Shown here piece after piece: positions 1 to 9,904 of a stretch of 64,000 bases of DNA; position 1 is the first letter of the stretch, and every line of letters starts with the position of its first letter. Under the pieces are notes generated by a model, which saw only the letters and a program-made list of their open reading frames with translations, was not told where the DNA came from and ran no database searches. The DNA is from Flavobacterium weaverense (GTDB lineage: Bacteria > Bacteroidota > Bacteroidia > Flavobacteriales > Flavobacteriaceae), in NCBI RefSeq assembly GCF_003688495.1, contig NZ_REFH01000013.1, forward strand, positions 41,767 through 105,766, in the 5' to 3' direction. The translations under genes and the position numbers were made by a program.

Positions 1-285
1 GCATTTATGAGAAACTCCCTTAAAGATAGATTTATGCTGAAATGTATTTATCTCATCAATAGGTAATGCATCTAGTTCACATCTAAAAAGCACCGTTTTT
101 CCTGCATTTCTACCCTTATAAGTTGCTACAATTCCCGTAATTCCTACTTCAGTTAATATATCATCTGGTGGATAATTTTCTAAGAATGAATATATACGCT
201 GTGATGTAGTAAATTCGTTTCCTGAAACTTCAGGATGTTGATGTAACTCTTTGCGTAAAATTGTAAGTGCGTTTAAATTTTCCAT
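1..285 (-). CDS. M20-family amidohydrolase (N-terminal part)
   Basis: This is the N-terminal 95 residues of a zinc-dependent amidohydrolase of the M20D type (hippurate or IAA-amino-acid hydrolase-like), cut by the window edge. The translation from the ATG at 285 begins MENLNALTILRKELHQHPE, followed by an LFRCELDALPI stretch carrying the family's conserved Asp. It ends in GVSHKC, the start of the usual HKCGHDGH metal site. Such enzymes remove acyl groups from amides or amino-acid conjugates; the substrate cannot be read here. The GNAT gene upstream on the same strand stops 6 bp before this start, so the two are probably co-transcribed. Confidence 0.85.
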   Translation of the reverse strand, partial: MENLNALTILRKELHQHPEVSGNEFTTSQRIYSFLENYPPDDILTEVGITGIVATYKGRNAGKTVLFRCELDALPIDEINTFQHKSIFKGVSHKC

Positions 286-291
286 ATGGAT

Positions 292-726
292 TTATTTGAT
301 GAGACGCATTTCTAGGTATTTATTAGTAAAACCTAATTTTTCGTATAGTTTTTTAGCTGGATTATCGGGTTCCACATGTAGTGCGATATTGCCCTCAGCA
401 ATAGAAATTGCCTTTTCCATTAATTTTTTTCCATACCCTTTTCCACGTTGCGTATTATCTACTGCGATATAAACTAAAATGTTCTCAGGTATAAAATCTT
501 TCATTCCTGTATTATTTAAGATTACAACACCTACAATCTTTTGATCGTCGATTCCCACAATGATATTTCCTCCCTTGCTAGGATTCATAACATAGTCTAT
601 ACATTTTTTTATATCCTCAACTGTATCTCCGTACTGCTCTAAATGTGCATATAAAAAGAGTGCGATTATTGGGTTTGTATAAATGATGTCTTCTCCAGTG
701 GTATCGTTGATTTGTTTGAATTCCAT
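292..726 (-). CDS. GNAT-family N-acetyltransferase
   Basis: A 144-residue protein with the GNAT fold. Residues about 60-75 form the beta-hairpin (IVGVVILNN), and the acetyl-CoA-binding motif A is visible as QRGKGYGKKLMEKA. The C-terminal LHVEPDNPAKKLYEKLGF is the typical motif B with N-x-x-A-x-x-x-Y-x-x-x-GF. It would transfer an acetyl group to an amine; the substrate is unknown. It is the first gene of a likely two-gene unit with the M20 amidohydrolase just downstream. Confidence 0.9.
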   Translation of the reverse strand: MEFKQINDTTGEDIIYTNPIIALFLYAHLEQYGDTVEDIKKCIDYVMNPSKGGNIIVGIDDQKIVGVVILNNTGMKDFIPENILVYIAVDNTQRGKGYGKKLMEKAISIAEGNIALHVEPDNPAKKLYEKLGFTNKYLEMRLIK

Positions 727-1351
727 TTTATTGCGTATTTTATTTTTTAATTAGATGCAAATGATCAATCATCTTCTCGTGAGAAAATTGATTTATGCTA
801 CTTATTAGTGATTATTTATTAGCCTGAATATGGAATTTTTCCAAAGGCAAAAGATGCAGTGAATGCAAATTGAAAGATGTTTTTTTTCAGAGACTATTCC
901 GAAATAAGCAATCTTAGTTTTGTGTCTTATTTATGCTAAATGAGCATTCGAAGACAACAAAACATAACTTAGTATTTTACAAAGATAAGCTAAAATGAAG
1001 GAAAAAGAGCTATAAAACCCAGATTTTAGTTTGTTTTCTGACTTTTCTGCAAAGTTTTGTTTCAAATTTGACTAGTAAGTGATGCATTAATTTAGTGGGG
1101 GAAGATTCTTTATCAAGTCTTTTAGTTACGGCCGAATTAGAGAAAGATTGTAAAGTGCTTACCAACCTTTGACACTTATAAATATGTAATTAGTATTTTA
1201 TTATTGAATAAAGTTAAAATCATTTTATTAGAATATTTGATCTTATTGATCCAAAACTAAATCCATCATTATTAAAGAAATAAGGTGCTATAATTTTCAA
1301 TTTCGCTGATATTTTTTACCTTTAAACTCTATATTAATTGAAAAAGAATTT
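727..1351. other. Long intergenic region without a recognised gene
   Basis: This 625-bp AT-rich stretch lies between divergently transcribed genes and must hold the promoters of both. No open frame with family resemblance, RNA gene or strong hairpin was seen. Confidence 0.5.
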
Positions 1352-3199
1352 ATGAAAAAACTACTAAGTCTTAGCCTATTGTTTTTTGGTGTAATTGTTT
1401 TTGCTCAAAACAGTACAAGCAATTATGTCGCGGATAATTACACTAAAAAAGAAGTGCACATTAAGATGCGTGATGGTGTTGAACTATTTACTGCTATTTA
1501 CTCTCCGAAAGATGTTAGCAAAAAGTTTCCTATCATTATGCAAAGAACGCCTTACAACTCTGGTCCTTATGGAGAAGGACAGTTCAAAAAAGGAATATCA
1601 CCTAGTGAAACAATGATGAAAGAAGGTTACATTGTCGTCTATCAAGATGTGCGTGGAAGATACATGAGTGATGGCTTATATGATAACATGCGTGGCTTTA
1701 TTCCAAATAAAAAAGGTAAAAACGAAATTGATGAAGCGTCAGATACTTATGACACTATTGATTGGCTCGTTAAAAATGTGGCAAATAATAATGGAAATGT
1801 TGGGACTTGGGGAATTTCTTATCCTGGGTTTTACGCGACTTACTCCTTATTGAGCAATCATCCAGCATTGAAAGCTGTTTCGCCTCAAGCATCTATTTCA
1901 GATTTCTTTTTTGATGATTTTCATCATAATGGAGCTTACTTATTGAGCTATTGGAAGGTAACGCCTTTATTTGGACCTCAAAAAACTAAGCGTACAACTG
2001 AATCTTGGTTCAAGTTTCCAGAAATAGGAACTAATGATGACTACCAATTCTTCTTAGATGCTGGTCCCTTATCAAATTTGGATAAATTTTATGGAAAGGA
2101 TAATGAATTTTGGCAGCAGCTAAAAGATCATTCTAGTTATGATGATTTTTGGCAGAAACGTGGAATTCTTCAACATTTAAAAAATATAAAGCCAGCTGTA
2201 ATGACAGTAGGAGGTTGGTTTGATGCCGAAGATCTATACGGCCCACTAAATACTTATTCAACAATTGAAAAAACGAGTAAGAATTACAATACGCTAGTGA
2301 TGGGTCCATGGAGTCATGGTGATTGGGCAAGGAATTCAGCTAAACAAGTTATAGGTAATATTAATTTTGGTGATAGTATTTCTAATTTTTATCAAAAAAA
2401 TATAGAAGCTAATTTCTTTCGTCATTTCTTGAAAAATAATGGTAAGGGAGAAAATAAATTACCTGAAGCTTATGTTTTTGACTCTGGTTCGAAAGAATGG
2501 AAGACCTACGATGCTTGGCCTCCAAAAAATAGTGTGAAGCAAGATTTCTATTTGCAAGAAAATCATTTGACTACAATGGCAAAGCGAAATATTTCGTTTG
2601 AAGAATTTATAAGTGATCCAAAGAAACCGGTGCCGTATTCAGAGGACATTAAGCAACAAGGAATGACGCCACGAAAATACATGACAGATGATCAACGATT
2701 TGCTGCCAGACGTCCTGATGTAATTGTTTTTGAAACTGATGTTTTAACAGATGATACAACTTTAGCAGGTTCGATTTTGGCTAAGCTTCAAGTTTCAACT
2801 ACGGGAACGGATGCCGACTGGATTGTGAAAGTTATAGATGTTTTTCCAAATGATGAACCAGAAACTAAAGAAGTTAGTCCCTATTTAAAAATGAGCAATT
2901 ATCACATGATGGTGAGAAGTGAAGTGATGAGAGGTCGTTTTAGAAATAGTTTTATAAAACCGGAAGCATTTGTTCCAAATGAAAAAACTGAAGTTAATGT
3001 GAAATTACAAGATGTATTTCACACTTTCAAAAAAGGGCATAAAATCCAGATTCAAGTTCAAAGTACTTGGTTTCCATTGATAGATTTAAATCCACAGACT
3101 TTTGTTGAGAATATTTTTTATGCTAAACCAGAGGATTTCAAAAAACAAACACACAGAATATACAACGATTCAAAAATTGAATTTACAGTTTTAAAGTAA
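1352..3199 (+). CDS. Secreted CocE/NonD-family hydrolase (X-Pro dipeptidyl-peptidase-like)
   Basis: A 615-residue alpha/beta hydrolase of the S15/CocE family, which includes X-Pro dipeptidyl-peptidases, cocaine esterase and glutaryl-7-ACA acylases. A signal peptide spans about residues 1-19 (ending VIVFAQ), so the enzyme is exported. The nucleophile motif GISYPG places the catalytic Ser at 156; the family order then gives Asp291 in GGWFDAED and His322 in GPWSHGDW. After residue about 400 comes the beta-rich PepX C-terminal domain (STTGTDADWIVKV). The length is normal. It is transcribed alone and ends at a strong bidirectional terminator. Whether it acts as peptidase, esterase or acylase cannot be told from sequence. 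Confidence 0.93.
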   Translation: MKKLLSLSLLFFGVIVFAQNSTSNYVADNYTKKEVHIKMRDGVELFTAIYSPKDVSKKFPIIMQRTPYNSGPYGEGQFKKGISPSETMMKEGYIVVYQDVRGRYMSDGLYDNMRGFIPNKKGKNEIDEASDTYDTIDWLVKNVANNNGNVGTWGISYPGFYATYSLLSNHPALKAVSPQASISDFFFDDFHHNGAYLLSYWKVTPLFGPQKTKRTTESWFKFPEIGTNDDYQFFLDAGPLSNLDKFYGKDNEFWQQLKDHSSYDDFWQKRGILQHLKNIKPAVMTVGGWFDAEDLYGPLNTYSTIEKTSKNYNTLVMGPWSHGDWARNSAKQVIGNINFGDSISNFYQKNIEANFFRHFLKNNGKGENKLPEAYVFDSGSKEWKTYDAWPPKNSVKQDFYLQENHLTTMAKRNISFEEFISDPKKPVPYSEDIKQQGMTPRKYMTDDQRFAARRPDVIVFETDVLTDDTTLAGSILAKLQVSTTGTDADWIVKVIDVFPNDEPETKEVSPYLKMSNYHMMVRSEVMRGRFRNSFIKPEAFVPNEKTEVNVKLQDVFHTFKKGHKIQIQVQSTWFPLIDLNPQTFVENIFYAKPEDFKKQTHRIYNDSKIEFTVLK

Positions 3200-3218
3200 A
3201 CTAGAGTTTGTTCTAATC

Positions 3219-3258
3219 AAAAAGCACCAATTGTAATAATTACAGTTGGTGCTTTTTT
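3219..3258. terminator. Bidirectional rho-independent terminator
   Basis: The arms AAAAGCACCAA and TTGGTGCTTTTT enclose a short AT-rich loop, with an A-run on the left and a T-run on the right. It lies between the convergent CocE-type hydrolase and PH-domain genes and can serve both. Confidence 0.9.
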
Positions 3259-3281
3259 TATTATGGATTTTAGTTCTTTTT

Positions 3282-3659
3282 TTACTTTAAAGTATGTTGA
3301 CTTAAAATCTGGTATACTTCGTTAATGTTATTACCACTTTTTCCGAATTGTTTCACAATTGGAGCATTGTCATGATTCAGCCAAATTTTTAATTCTGCAT
3401 CCATATCTAAAATTCCTGCACTCTCTTTCGAAAATTTCTTAATGCTCGAGTAGGGAATAGACATGTATTCTACTTTAGTGCCCACCAACTGCTTTTCAGC
3501 CAGAATTAATCTTTTATTTGTAAAGATAAACATATCTCTAATTAGCTTATAAGCCTTTTCAATTATTTCACCATCTATAAGAAGTGGTTCAAATTCGCTA
3601 GCAACATTTTGAGTGTTAACCTCTGATGCGTTCCCTAATATGGCATTAAATAGTCCCAT
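3282..3659 (-). CDS. Bacterial PH-domain protein
   Basis: A 125-residue soluble protein of the bacterial pleckstrin-homology type (bPH_1). The core pattern is visible: FEPLLIDGEIIEKAYKLIRD, then MFIFTNKRLILAEKQ, then the strand YMSIPYSSIKKFSKE, and finally an LKIWL strand with a C-terminal helix. There is no signal peptide, so it is cytoplasmic. The stop codon of the start-proximal amidohydrolase neighbour set does not overlap it; it lies 9 bp downstream of the amidohydrolase coding end region on the same strand. Its function is unknown. Confidence 0.85.
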   Translation of the reverse strand: MGLFNAILGNASEVNTQNVASEFEPLLIDGEIIEKAYKLIRDMFIFTNKRLILAEKQLVGTKVEYMSIPYSSIKKFSKESAGILDMDAELKIWLNHDNAPIVKQFGKSGNNINEVYQILSQHTLK

Positions 3660-3668
3660 GTGATATTT

Positions 3669-4976
3669 TTATTTTTGATTATACTTCGCTTTGTACTTAT
3701 CATTCAGTTTTGTTTGATGCGTTTCTAAACTGATCATTCTACCTTGAATAAAAGCATTAGTCAATTTATTTGTACGCATGTCTAGCGCATCTCCTTCTGA
3801 TATGAAAAGCGTTGCGTCTTTTCCTTGCTCTAAGGTACCACATTGCGCATCAATTCCTAAGATTTTTGCAGTATTTGAAGTTATTAATTTTAAAGCTTCT
3901 TCTTTTTCCATGCCGTAAGCAGCACAAGTACCCGCTAAAAATGGTAAGTTTCTAGTATTCATTCTCTCATGAGAACCACTATTTTCTAAACCTACTAAAA
4001 CGCCTTTATCAGTTAATAATTTGGCCGCTTTGTATGGTAAATCAATATCATGATCTTCGTTCAAAGGCATGTCATGAACACGTCGCAGTAAAACTCCAAC
4101 ATTATTTTTTTGTAATAATTCTGCCGTTTTGTGTGCTTCGTAGCCACCTACAATTACCATCTTTTTAATATCATTCTCTTTTGCAAATTGAACAGCGTCT
4201 GTAATTTGCTTTTCTTCATTGGCATTGATATATAAAGTCTGAGTACCATCAAATAAACCTTTAGTAGATTCTAAAACTAAATTTCTATCTTTTGAAGAAG
4301 CTCCTAAATAGGCTTTAGCGCTTGTTAAAAAAGCAGCTAATTCTGAGATTTGCTTCGAGTATTCTTTGTTTGCTTCTATTCCTCCTGGTTCAAACCATGA
4401 ACCGCTTCTTCTAAAAGTAGATGGAAAGTTCACATGAATACCATCATTCTCTTTTATGATAGCATCATTCCAATGCCATGCATCTAATTGAACGATTGAA
4501 GAAGTTCCCGCAATTCTACCCCCACGAGGCGTTATTTGCGCCATTAAAATTCCGTTTGGTCTTACTGTCTCAATTACTTTAGAATCGGCAGTGTAAGCGA
4601 TTATACTACGTACGTGAGGTTTCATCATTCCAATTTCGCCTTCGTCGTTAGATGATTTTACAGCGTCTATTTCCACCAAACCTAAAGTAGAATTAGGAGC
4701 TATAAATCCTGGATAGACATGTTTTCCACCGGCTTCAATTGTTATATCATAAGCATCCTTCGCTAAACGGATTACGCGAGCGTCGGCAACTAAATTTATT
4801 TTTCCGTCCACAAATCCTATAGCGCTGTTTTCTATAATTTGGCCGTTTCCTAAATGCGCGGTTGCATTAAGAATTAGCACAGATTTAGATTGTTTAGAAG
4901 CGGGTATTTGTTGTGCAATGGTCACTATCGATGCACCAAAGACTAATAGTAAAAGATATATTTTTTTATTCATCAT
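3669..4976 (-). CDS. Secreted amidohydrolase-like protein lacking the usual metal ligands
   Basis: A 435-residue protein with a signal peptide (about residues 1-21, ending IVTIAQ) and the amidohydrolase barrel pattern. The barrel-start strand reads HVYPGFIAPNSTLGLVEI where active members have PG(L/F)xDxHxH, so the HxH zinc site is absent. Near the C-terminus, GLENSGSHE stands where a metal-binding Asp normally sits, followed by the family-typical ALKLITSNTAKILGID and a DATLFI strand. It probably lacks standard hydrolase chemistry. It is 128 bp downstream of the 996-residue amidohydrolase, with which it may form a complex. Confidence 0.85.
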   Translation of the reverse strand: MMNKKIYLLLLVFGASIVTIAQQIPASKQSKSVLILNATAHLGNGQIIENSAIGFVDGKINLVADARVIRLAKDAYDITIEAGGKHVYPGFIAPNSTLGLVEIDAVKSSNDEGEIGMMKPHVRSIIAYTADSKVIETVRPNGILMAQITPRGGRIAGTSSIVQLDAWHWNDAIIKENDGIHVNFPSTFRRSGSWFEPGGIEANKEYSKQISELAAFLTSAKAYLGASSKDRNLVLESTKGLFDGTQTLYINANEEKQITDAVQFAKENDIKKMVIVGGYEAHKTAELLQKNNVGVLLRRVHDMPLNEDHDIDLPYKAAKLLTDKGVLVGLENSGSHERMNTRNLPFLAGTCAAYGMEKEEALKLITSNTAKILGIDAQCGTLEQGKDATLFISEGDALDMRTNKLTNAFIQGRMISLETHQTKLNDKYKAKYNQK

Positions 4977-5104
4977 GTTTGTTTTTTAAAATGGCTTTAA
5001 TTATCTAAAAGCACTTCTTTTGAAGTATAGAATGTAATAACGATCAAATTTATAGTAGTTACAACCACCATATGTTTTTTCATTTTATAAAATTCTAATT
5101 TGAT

Positions 5105-8095
5105 TTATTCCTCCATTGTGTCACAGTGATATTCAACCTTCTCTGTTTTCTTTGGCTGCTGCATGATCATTCCTTTATTCTTTTCTTGAAGTAATTGTCC
5201 AATTAATTCATTTCTTTCTTTTGCAATAGCTACTCTATTTTCCTCATCTTTTTTGCTATCATAATAAACAACACCCTCGATAATCGTTTTTTCAGCTTTT
5301 GCGTAAATTGATAAAGGATTTGTGTTCCATAAAACTATATCAGCATCTTTACCCACTTTTACACTTCCTACTTTATTATCAATATGCAGTAATTTTGCTG
5401 GATTCAATGTTACGAATTTCCAAGCTTCTTCTTCAGTTACATTACCGTATTTTACTGCTTTTGCAGCTTCTTGATTCAATCTTCTTGACATTTCAGCATC
5501 ATCAGAGTTGTAAGCAACTACAATTCCAGCATTGTGCATAATAGGTCCATTGAAAGGTATTGCATCATTTACTTCAAATTTGTAAGCCCACCAGTCAGAG
5601 AAAGTAGAAGCTCCTACACCATGCTGTTTCATTTTATCAGCTACTTTGTAACCTTCTAATATGTGAGTAAATGTATTCACCTTAAAGTTAAATTTATCTG
5701 CAACGTTCATCAACATTAAAATCTCAGATTGAACGTAAGAGTGACAAGAGATAAAACGCTCACTGTTCAAGATTTCTGCTAATGTTTGTAATTCTAAATC
5801 AACTCTCGGTGCTTTTTCTTTTCCTTTTTTACCGCTAGAATTGTATTTTTTCCAAGCTAAATCATATTCCTTTGCGCGTTGAAAATAATCAGTAAAGACT
5901 TGTTCAACTCCCATTCTTGTTTGTGGAAAACGCGTAGGATTAGTAATTCCCCAGTTAGCTTGTTTTACATTTTCACCTAAAGCAAACTTGATAAATCCAG
6001 GCTGATCTTTGTATAGCATTTCTTCTGCAGAAGCACCCCATTTCCATTTAACAATTGCAGATCGTCCTCCAATAGGATTTGCCGAACCATGTAATAATTG
6101 CGAAATCGTAACTCCACCCGCTAAATCTCTATAGATATTAATGTCTTCAGAATTAACTACATCTTGGATAGTTACTTCCGCGCTTGAATTATGTCCGCCT
6201 TCATTAACTCCGTTCGAAATAGCAATATGTGAATGCTCATCAATAATTCCACTCGTTAAATGTTTTCCTTTTGCATCTACTATTGTTGCAGAAGCATCTG
6301 AAATATTTTTACCTATTGAAGCAATTTTACCATTTTTAATTAAAACGTCTGTCTCTTCTAAAATTCCTTCTTTTTCATTGGTCCAAACCGTAGCATTTTT
6401 GAAAAGTAAAGTTTCAGCTTCTGGCTTTTTCACGTTACCATAAGCTACGTTCGGGAACGTAATTGGCATTACTTTATTATTCTTTTCTGCTTTAGTAGAA
6501 TCAACTGCTTTTGTAAATGCTGCCGTTTTTACAGCTGACCATTTAACTTCGCTACCATTAAATAAAACTGCTTTACCGGAAAGATCTTGTGTATTTTCAA
6601 TGTATCCAATAAGTCTCGTGAAACTAGTTTTAGTAGTATCATTAGGTTTTACTATTGTTGAAATCCAATTGTTAGCAATTGATAGTTTTGACTTTAATTT
6701 TTTAGAATCAGCTGTTGTGATTTCAGATTTTGGTGCAGAAACTTCACCGTCAATTTTCCATTTAAACTTTTCGTTGTTGATTGTTAGATCATAACTTCCA
6801 CGAATATCCTTTGCAGTCATATCGGCTACAACATATTTGTTTCCTTGCACCCAGTTTTCATATAGTGTAGTTTTTTCGTCGAATATTTCGCCAGAAGTAA
6901 TTACAAAATTAGCTAAGCTACCAGTTTTTAAAGTTCCTATTTCATTGCTTTTCCCCAAAAGTGCAGCAGGAATAGTAGTTAATGCCTCAAGTGCTTTTGT
7001 TTTGTCAAAGCCATATTTTATTGCTCTTAAAAGATTTGGTCTAAAATCTTCCATTTTCTTTAGTTTATCAGTCGTCAATGCGAATACGATTCCGTTTTCT
7101 GATAATACTTTTAAGTTGGTCGGCGCTTGGTTCCAGAAGCGCAAGTCTTTTAGTTCCATTTGGTCTGCTTGATTTGGGTCAGCAACATCATAAGCAGCTG
7201 GAAAATCAATCGGAATTATGAATTTAGAGTTTGTTTTTTTTATTTCTTGAATTCTTTCAAATTCATTTCCATTTCCTTTTAGAACATAATTTAAACCAAA
7301 TTCCTTTGCAATTTTTGCAGCTCTCAAACTATTGAGTTTGTCTTCTGATGCAAAAATTTGAACTAGTTTTTCATTGTTCGTTAGTGCTTCTAGTGATAAA
7401 TCTTTATTTGCTGCATTACCTTTTTTATACCAGTCTAAATCATGGTACATCTGGCGCAACAATGCCATCATTCCCATTAGTGAACTTGGATAAGCCTGAT
7501 TTGTGGTAACACTTTTAGTAAAGCCAAAATGATTTGTCACTTTATCAGCAATAAGTTGACTGCTTTTATCAAAGTTGTTCAATGCAATTAAAGTTCCAGA
7601 GCCGCGCGCAATTCCGTCAACTACGTGCGTTCCTACAACTCCAAAACCTGCTTTTAACAATTCCTCAGCTTTCGCTTGATCATAAGAAAAGCTTTCGTAG
7701 GCGTTAACTTCTGAGCGAATACTTTCATTCCAGTAATATCCAATTCTTTTAGTGTCATAAAGTGGAGTTCTATCTGTATTTCTTTTTGGTTTTTCAATTC
7801 CGAAAGAGGTGTACATATCGATAAATGATGGATATATCGATTTTCCAGCAAGATCTATTGTAGTACTATTTTTTGGAATAGTTACATTAGTTCCAGTTGC
7901 AATCACTTTACCGTTTTGTACTAGCAAAGTACCTTTTTCAATAATTTGTGTTGGAGTAACATAAATTTTAGCATTTGTAAAAGCGGTAAAATTCATTGTT
8001 TTATTTGGTACACTTTCATTATTGGGAAAGTATTCCTGCGCGTAGAGTTGTACGGCTAAAAAACTGAAAATCAGTAGGAGTAGGTTTTTTTTCAT
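5105..8095 (-). CDS. Secreted two-domain amidohydrolase (one degenerate, one intact half)
   Basis: A 996-residue protein with a signal peptide (residues 1-19, ending QLYAQ) and two tandem amidohydrolase domains. The N-terminal half (about 30-420) has the fold pattern, but SIYPSFIDMYTSFGI lacks the HxH zinc site. The C-terminal half (about 560-970) keeps it: SGIIDEHSH with His621 and His623, and a later VVAYNSDD Asp. The product end KKTEKVEYHCDTMEE is an unusual charged tail. The twin gene downstream is another degenerate copy, so this locus carries three barrels with one apparently active site. A periplasmic imidazolonepropionase or dipeptidase-like role is possible but not shown. Confidence 0.9.
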   Translation of the reverse strand: MKKNLLLLIFSFLAVQLYAQEYFPNNESVPNKTMNFTAFTNAKIYVTPTQIIEKGTLLVQNGKVIATGTNVTIPKNSTTIDLAGKSIYPSFIDMYTSFGIEKPKRNTDRTPLYDTKRIGYYWNESIRSEVNAYESFSYDQAKAEELLKAGFGVVGTHVVDGIARGSGTLIALNNFDKSSQLIADKVTNHFGFTKSVTTNQAYPSSLMGMMALLRQMYHDLDWYKKGNAANKDLSLEALTNNEKLVQIFASEDKLNSLRAAKIAKEFGLNYVLKGNGNEFERIQEIKKTNSKFIIPIDFPAAYDVADPNQADQMELKDLRFWNQAPTNLKVLSENGIVFALTTDKLKKMEDFRPNLLRAIKYGFDKTKALEALTTIPAALLGKSNEIGTLKTGSLANFVITSGEIFDEKTTLYENWVQGNKYVVADMTAKDIRGSYDLTINNEKFKWKIDGEVSAPKSEITTADSKKLKSKLSIANNWISTIVKPNDTTKTSFTRLIGYIENTQDLSGKAVLFNGSEVKWSAVKTAAFTKAVDSTKAEKNNKVMPITFPNVAYGNVKKPEAETLLFKNATVWTNEKEGILEETDVLIKNGKIASIGKNISDASATIVDAKGKHLTSGIIDEHSHIAISNGVNEGGHNSSAEVTIQDVVNSEDINIYRDLAGGVTISQLLHGSANPIGGRSAIVKWKWGASAEEMLYKDQPGFIKFALGENVKQANWGITNPTRFPQTRMGVEQVFTDYFQRAKEYDLAWKKYNSSGKKGKEKAPRVDLELQTLAEILNSERFISCHSYVQSEILMLMNVADKFNFKVNTFTHILEGYKVADKMKQHGVGASTFSDWWAYKFEVNDAIPFNGPIMHNAGIVVAYNSDDAEMSRRLNQEAAKAVKYGNVTEEEAWKFVTLNPAKLLHIDNKVGSVKVGKDADIVLWNTNPLSIYAKAEKTIIEGVVYYDSKKDEENRVAIAKERNELIGQLLQEKNKGMIMQQPKKTEKVEYHCDTMEE

Positions 8096-8368
8096 AATAT
8101 GGTCTTGTAATTAAGTTCTAAAAGTATTAAAATGTTAATGTTTAAGCAATTTTATTTTAGAATTGTTTTAAATATTTGTTTAAAAATTTACATAATGTAT
8201 TTTTTATAGCGATTAGGCTGTGTTTTTTATGAAAATGCTTGAAAATTGATTTTTTATCGTCCCAAATTTATTCATTTGTTTTCCAATGATTTAGATTTTT
8301 TAAATTTTGACCAATTAGTCTTAATTAGTAGATTTTTTTTATCTAATTTTAGCTACAAATAAATAAAG

Positions 8369-9904
8369 ATGTTAATAAAAGTTTTTGGAAGTGCAGTTTT
8401 TGGAGTAGAAGCTACGACAATCACAGTAGAGGTAAATATCGACAAAGGAATTGGTTATCATTTAGTTGGCTTGCCAGATAATGCAATTAAAGAAAGTAGT
8501 TACCGAATTGCGGCTGCGCTTAAAAATAATGGCTACGCCATGCCTGGAAAAAAAATTACCATAAATATGGCTCCTGCCGATTTACGAAAAGAAGGATCTG
8601 CCTACGACTTAACCTTAACAATTGGAATTCTAGTTGCATCTGGACAAATTAAAGCCGATGAAGTTGACAAATATATAATTATGGGCGAACTTTCACTTGA
8701 TGGAAGTTTACAGCCTATACGTGGCGCTTTACCAATTGCTATAAAAGCCAAAGAAGAGGGTTTTAAAGGTTTTTTTCTTCCCAAGCAAAATGTAAAAGAA
8801 GCAGCTATAGTCGCTGGTCTTGATGTTTACGGTATAGAAAATGTGCAAGAGGTAATTAACTTTTTAGAAGGAAAAGGAAATATTGAACCCACAACAATAG
8901 ATACGCGCGCGGAGTTTTACAAGACTTTAGATTTTCCTGAATTTGATTTCTCGGATGTGAAAGGACAGGAAAGTATTAAACGATGTATGGAAATTGCGGC
9001 AGCAGGAGGCCATAACATTATTTTGATTGGTCCACCCGGAGCTGGAAAAACAATGTTGGCTAAACGATTGCCAAGTATTTTACCACCGATGACTTTACGA
9101 GAGGCTTTAGAAACAACAAAAATACATAGTGTTGCGGGCAAGTTAAAAGAAGTAGGATTGATGAATCAACGACCTTTTAGAAGTCCACATCACACGATTT
9201 CAAATGTAGCATTAGTTGGAGGAGGTAGCTATCCTCAACCCGGAGAAATTTCGATGGCTCATAACGGCGTTTTATTTTTAGATGAACTACCTGAATTTAA
9301 AAGGGATGTTCTGGAAGTAATGCGACAACCATTAGAAGATCGAGAAGTAACGATCTCACGAGCTAAATTTACAGTAACTTATCCTTCTTCTTTCATGTTG
9401 GTTGCGAGTATGAATCCAAGTCCAAGTGGTTTTTTTAATGATCCTGATTCTCCGCAAACTTCATCACCTCATGAAATGCAACGGTATTTGAGTAAAATAT
9501 CTGGACCATTATTAGATAGAATAGATATTCATATCGAAGTAACGCCAGTTCCTTTTGAAAAATTATCAGACGATCAAAAAGCAGAAAGTAGTGTTTCTAT
9601 TCGAGAGCGAGTGACTGCTGCAAGAGAAATCCAAACGGCCCGCTTTGAACAAATGGATCATATTCATTATAACGCTCAAATGAATACAAAGCACATTAGG
9701 GAATATTGCGCGCTCGACGATGTGTCAAAACAATTATTGAAAACAGCAATGGAACGACTCAATCTCTCCGCAAGAGCTTACGATAGAATTTTAAAGGTAG
9801 CAAGAACGATTGCTGACCTCGATGCCGCGCCAACCGTAATCTCAAGTCATATAGCAGAAGCGATTCAATACAGAAGTTTAGATCGTGATGGTTGGTTGGG
9901 GTAG
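8369..9904 (+). CDS. comM: YifB/ComM-family Mg-chelatase-like AAA+ ATPase
   Basis: A 511-residue AAA+ protein of the YifB/ComM family, the normal full length. Residues 1-165 form the ChlI-like N-terminal domain (VDIDKGIGYHLVGLPD-type region, GELSLDGSLQPIRGALP). The Walker A GPPGAGKT is at 221-228 and Walker B VLFLDE at 301-306. The C-terminal Mg-chelatase domain ends with LSARAYDRILKVARTIADL. In other bacteria ComM is a branch-migration helicase that promotes integration of DNA taken up by natural transformation. It is divergent from the amidohydrolase pair and monocistronic. Confidence 0.95.
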   Translation: MLIKVFGSAVFGVEATTITVEVNIDKGIGYHLVGLPDNAIKESSYRIAAALKNNGYAMPGKKITINMAPADLRKEGSAYDLTLTIGILVASGQIKADEVDKYIIMGELSLDGSLQPIRGALPIAIKAKEEGFKGFFLPKQNVKEAAIVAGLDVYGIENVQEVINFLEGKGNIEPTTIDTRAEFYKTLDFPEFDFSDVKGQESIKRCMEIAAAGGHNIILIGPPGAGKTMLAKRLPSILPPMTLREALETTKIHSVAGKLKEVGLMNQRPFRSPHHTISNVALVGGGSYPQPGEISMAHNGVLFLDELPEFKRDVLEVMRQPLEDREVTISRAKFTVTYPSSFMLVASMNPSPSGFFNDPDSPQTSSPHEMQRYLSKISGPLLDRIDIHIEVTPVPFEKLSDDQKAESSVSIRERVTAAREIQTARFEQMDHIHYNAQMNTKHIREYCALDDVSKQLLKTAMERLNLSARAYDRILKVARTIADLDAAPTVISSHIAEAIQYRSLDRDGWLG

